IMG/VR virus record: IMGVR_UViG_3300033571_013614
Span: 1 to 61,283 of that record
Length of the DNA stretch: 61,283 bases
Source of the DNA: a virus
Direction: 5' to 3' (one strand)
The translations under genes were made by a program, and so were the position numbers. The stretch's first letter is position 1. Each line of letters opens with the position of its first letter. This document shows, in pieces, positions 60,370 to 61,283 of this stretch. The notes beneath the pieces were generated by a model, which worked only from the letters and a program-made list of their open reading frames with translations, was not told the origin of the DNA and made no database searches.

Positions 60370-61109
60370 AAGTTTTAATTACTGGGCATAGGGGATTTAT
60401 AGGAAGGAATGTGTTTGCTGATTGGCAAACTACTCATAATCATTTAGTTGTGGGAATGGATTTTCCATATGATATTGAGAATTTTGTTGAAGATAATTAT
60501 GATTTAGTCATTCATCTTGCAGCGTTTGCAAATATCAGAGAGAGTCTAGAAAATCCACAAAAGTTTTATGAGAATAATGTAGTAAAATCTAAAAAACTTT
60601 TTGACTGGTGTAGAGAAACAAATACTAGACTTTTATATGCGTCTTCAAGTGCAGTAGAAGAAGATTATTGGGAGAATCCTTATGCGATGACAAAATGGAT
60701 TAATGAACAAATGGCACCTCCAAATTCAGTTGGGATGAGGTTTACTACAGTTTATGGTCCAGATAGTCGTTCTGATATGATGTATAGAATGCTTGAAGAT
60801 AAAACTGCAACCTATGTTACCAATCATAAACGAGATTGGATTCATGTTAAAGATGTTTGTCGAGCAATTCGTTATCTTGTCAGTAGTTCTATCTGTGGTC
60901 CAGTTCCTGTTGGGTCTGGTAAATCTGTTTATGTTAAAGACTTGGCAGAAAAAATGGGAATGGGTCACCTACCAGTTAGAGAACTGACCCCAGGGGAAAG
61001 ACAAGACAACGTGGCAGATACTACAATCCTAACTAGTATTGGATGGTTTCCAACCATTAACGTTCTGGATACAATCAATGAACACCCCAAATTGGCAACA
61101 TCACTCTAA
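60366..61109 (+). CDS. NAD-dependent sugar-nucleotide epimerase/dehydratase
   Basis: A 247-residue short-chain dehydrogenase of the extended (GalE/WcaG) type. NAD site GHRGFIG (7-13), LAAFANIRESLENP, catalytic YAMTK (Tyr106, Lys110) with Ser93-95 before it, and a RDWIHVKDVCRAI segment. It lacks some of the usual C-terminus (typical 310-340), so it may be a short phage form. It would supply an activated sugar for phage glycosylation, and two glycosyltransferases are encoded in the window. Last gene before the terminator at 61181. Confidence 0.85.
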   Translation: MKVLITGHRGFIGRNVFADWQTTHNHLVVGMDFPYDIENFVEDNYDLVIHLAAFANIRESLENPQKFYENNVVKSKKLFDWCRETNTRLLYASSSAVEEDYWENPYAMTKWINEQMAPPNSVGMRFTTVYGPDSRSDMMYRMLEDKTATYVTNHKRDWIHVKDVCRAIRYLVSSSICGPVPVGSGKSVYVKDLAEKMGMGHLPVRELTPGERQDNVADTTILTSIGWFPTINVLDTINEHPKLATSL

Positions 61110-61224
61110 AAAGGAACAAAAACGAAAACTTAAACCGCAAGCACTCCGACAAGCGAAGGCAAGACGCCAAGCACTTAAAAAGCGTCTCAATCGAGACGCT
61201 TCTTCTTTTTTTATAAATATTTAA
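61078..61224 (+). CDS. Possible small basic protein spanning a terminator
   Basis: A 48-residue reading frame (starts MNTPNWQHHSKKEQKRK, ends SSFFINI), very basic, overlapping the epimerase stop. The transcription terminator at 61181-61213 lies inside it, so only transcripts reading through would carry the stop. Either a real overlapping gene or chance. Confidence 0.3.
   Translation: MNTPNWQHHSKKEQKRKLKPQALRQAKARRQALKKRLNRDASSFFINI
61181..61213 (+). terminator. Rho-independent terminator
   Basis: AGCGTCTC (61181-61188), loop AATC, GAGACGCT (61193-61200), then TCTTC and a seven-T run. It closes the uvsY-to-epimerase block. Confidence 0.85.
61212..61219 (+). promoter_or_regulatory. Late promoter at the right end
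   Basis: Perfect TATAAATA directly after the terminator. It is followed by an ATG at 61238 that opens only a 13-codon frame (MSRKLNKAKKEPG) before a stop at the window edge, so the gene it serves may lie beyond the window. Confidence 0.6.
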
Positions 61225-61283
61225 AAAACTTGTTAAAATGTCTAGAAAGTTAAATAAAGCAAAAAAAGAACCTGGTTAGATCG

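Noticed and set aside
60726-60968. 80-codon minus-strand frame inside the epimerase
   Set aside because: Shadow of a confident + gene with catalytic motifs.
1-61283. Photosynthesis or carbon metabolism host genes (psbA, psbD, hli, talC)
   Set aside because: No reading frame in the window matches these families.

Overview
This window reads as part of the genome of a T4-like myovirus of marine cyanobacteria (a cyanophage of Synechococcus or Prochlorococcus). Three things point there. The T4 virion genes occur in T4 order (25-6-7-8 ... 13-14-15-16-17-18-19-20 ... 21-22-23-3) and are followed by uvsY, uvsW, 55, 47 and 46. A DUF3110 gene, a family typical of cyanobacteria, sits between 47 and 46. 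The baseplate and neck proteins carry the glycine-rich beta modules usual in cyanophages. No tRNA, CRISPR array, integrase or photosynthesis gene was seen. All gene names are homology calls by eye.

Layout. (1) 1-5.2 kb: about 20 tiny, probably early, genes on the + strand. This part is richer in G+C than the rest and holds sigma70-like promoters, repeated GC-rich hairpins and two strong terminators. (2) 5.2-7.3 kb: a glycosyltransferase and four conserved small genes. (3) 7.3-32 kb: the baseplate block (gp25, gp6, a 4287-residue gp7, gp8 and a 2551-residue DUF4815-type protein in place of gp9-gp12). (4) 32-44.7 kb: neck, terminase, sheath, tube and portal genes, with an unusual 629-residue protein between the two terminase subunits. 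(5) 44.7-49.8 kb: an accessory island. A Fe(II)/2-oxoglutarate oxygenase-like gene on + converges on a minus-strand operon of a GT25-like glycosyltransferase and two paralogous radical SAM proteins with cobalamin-binding-like N-termini. This is the only clear minus-strand block in the window. (6) 49.9-53.9 kb: the head assembly block (small prohead-core candidate, gp21 protease, gp22 scaffold, gp23 capsid), closed by a terminator. (7) 53.9-61.1 kb: gp3, recombination mediator UvsY, helicase UvsW, an Sm-like small protein, late sigma factor gp55, the gp47/gp46 recombination nuclease and a sugar-nucleotide epimerase, closed by a terminator.

Regulation. Early units carry TTGACN/TATAAT-like promoters. 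Structural units are preceded by T4-type late boxes (TATAAATA, CTAAATA, AATAAATA), which gp55 should recognise. gp55 itself has a good sigma70 promoter, consistent with expression before the genes it activates.

Most interesting: the minus-strand radical SAM/GT25 cassette with its convergent oxygenase, apparently fired from a late box back-to-back with the prohead promoter, and the sharing of small beta modules between five or more virion proteins.
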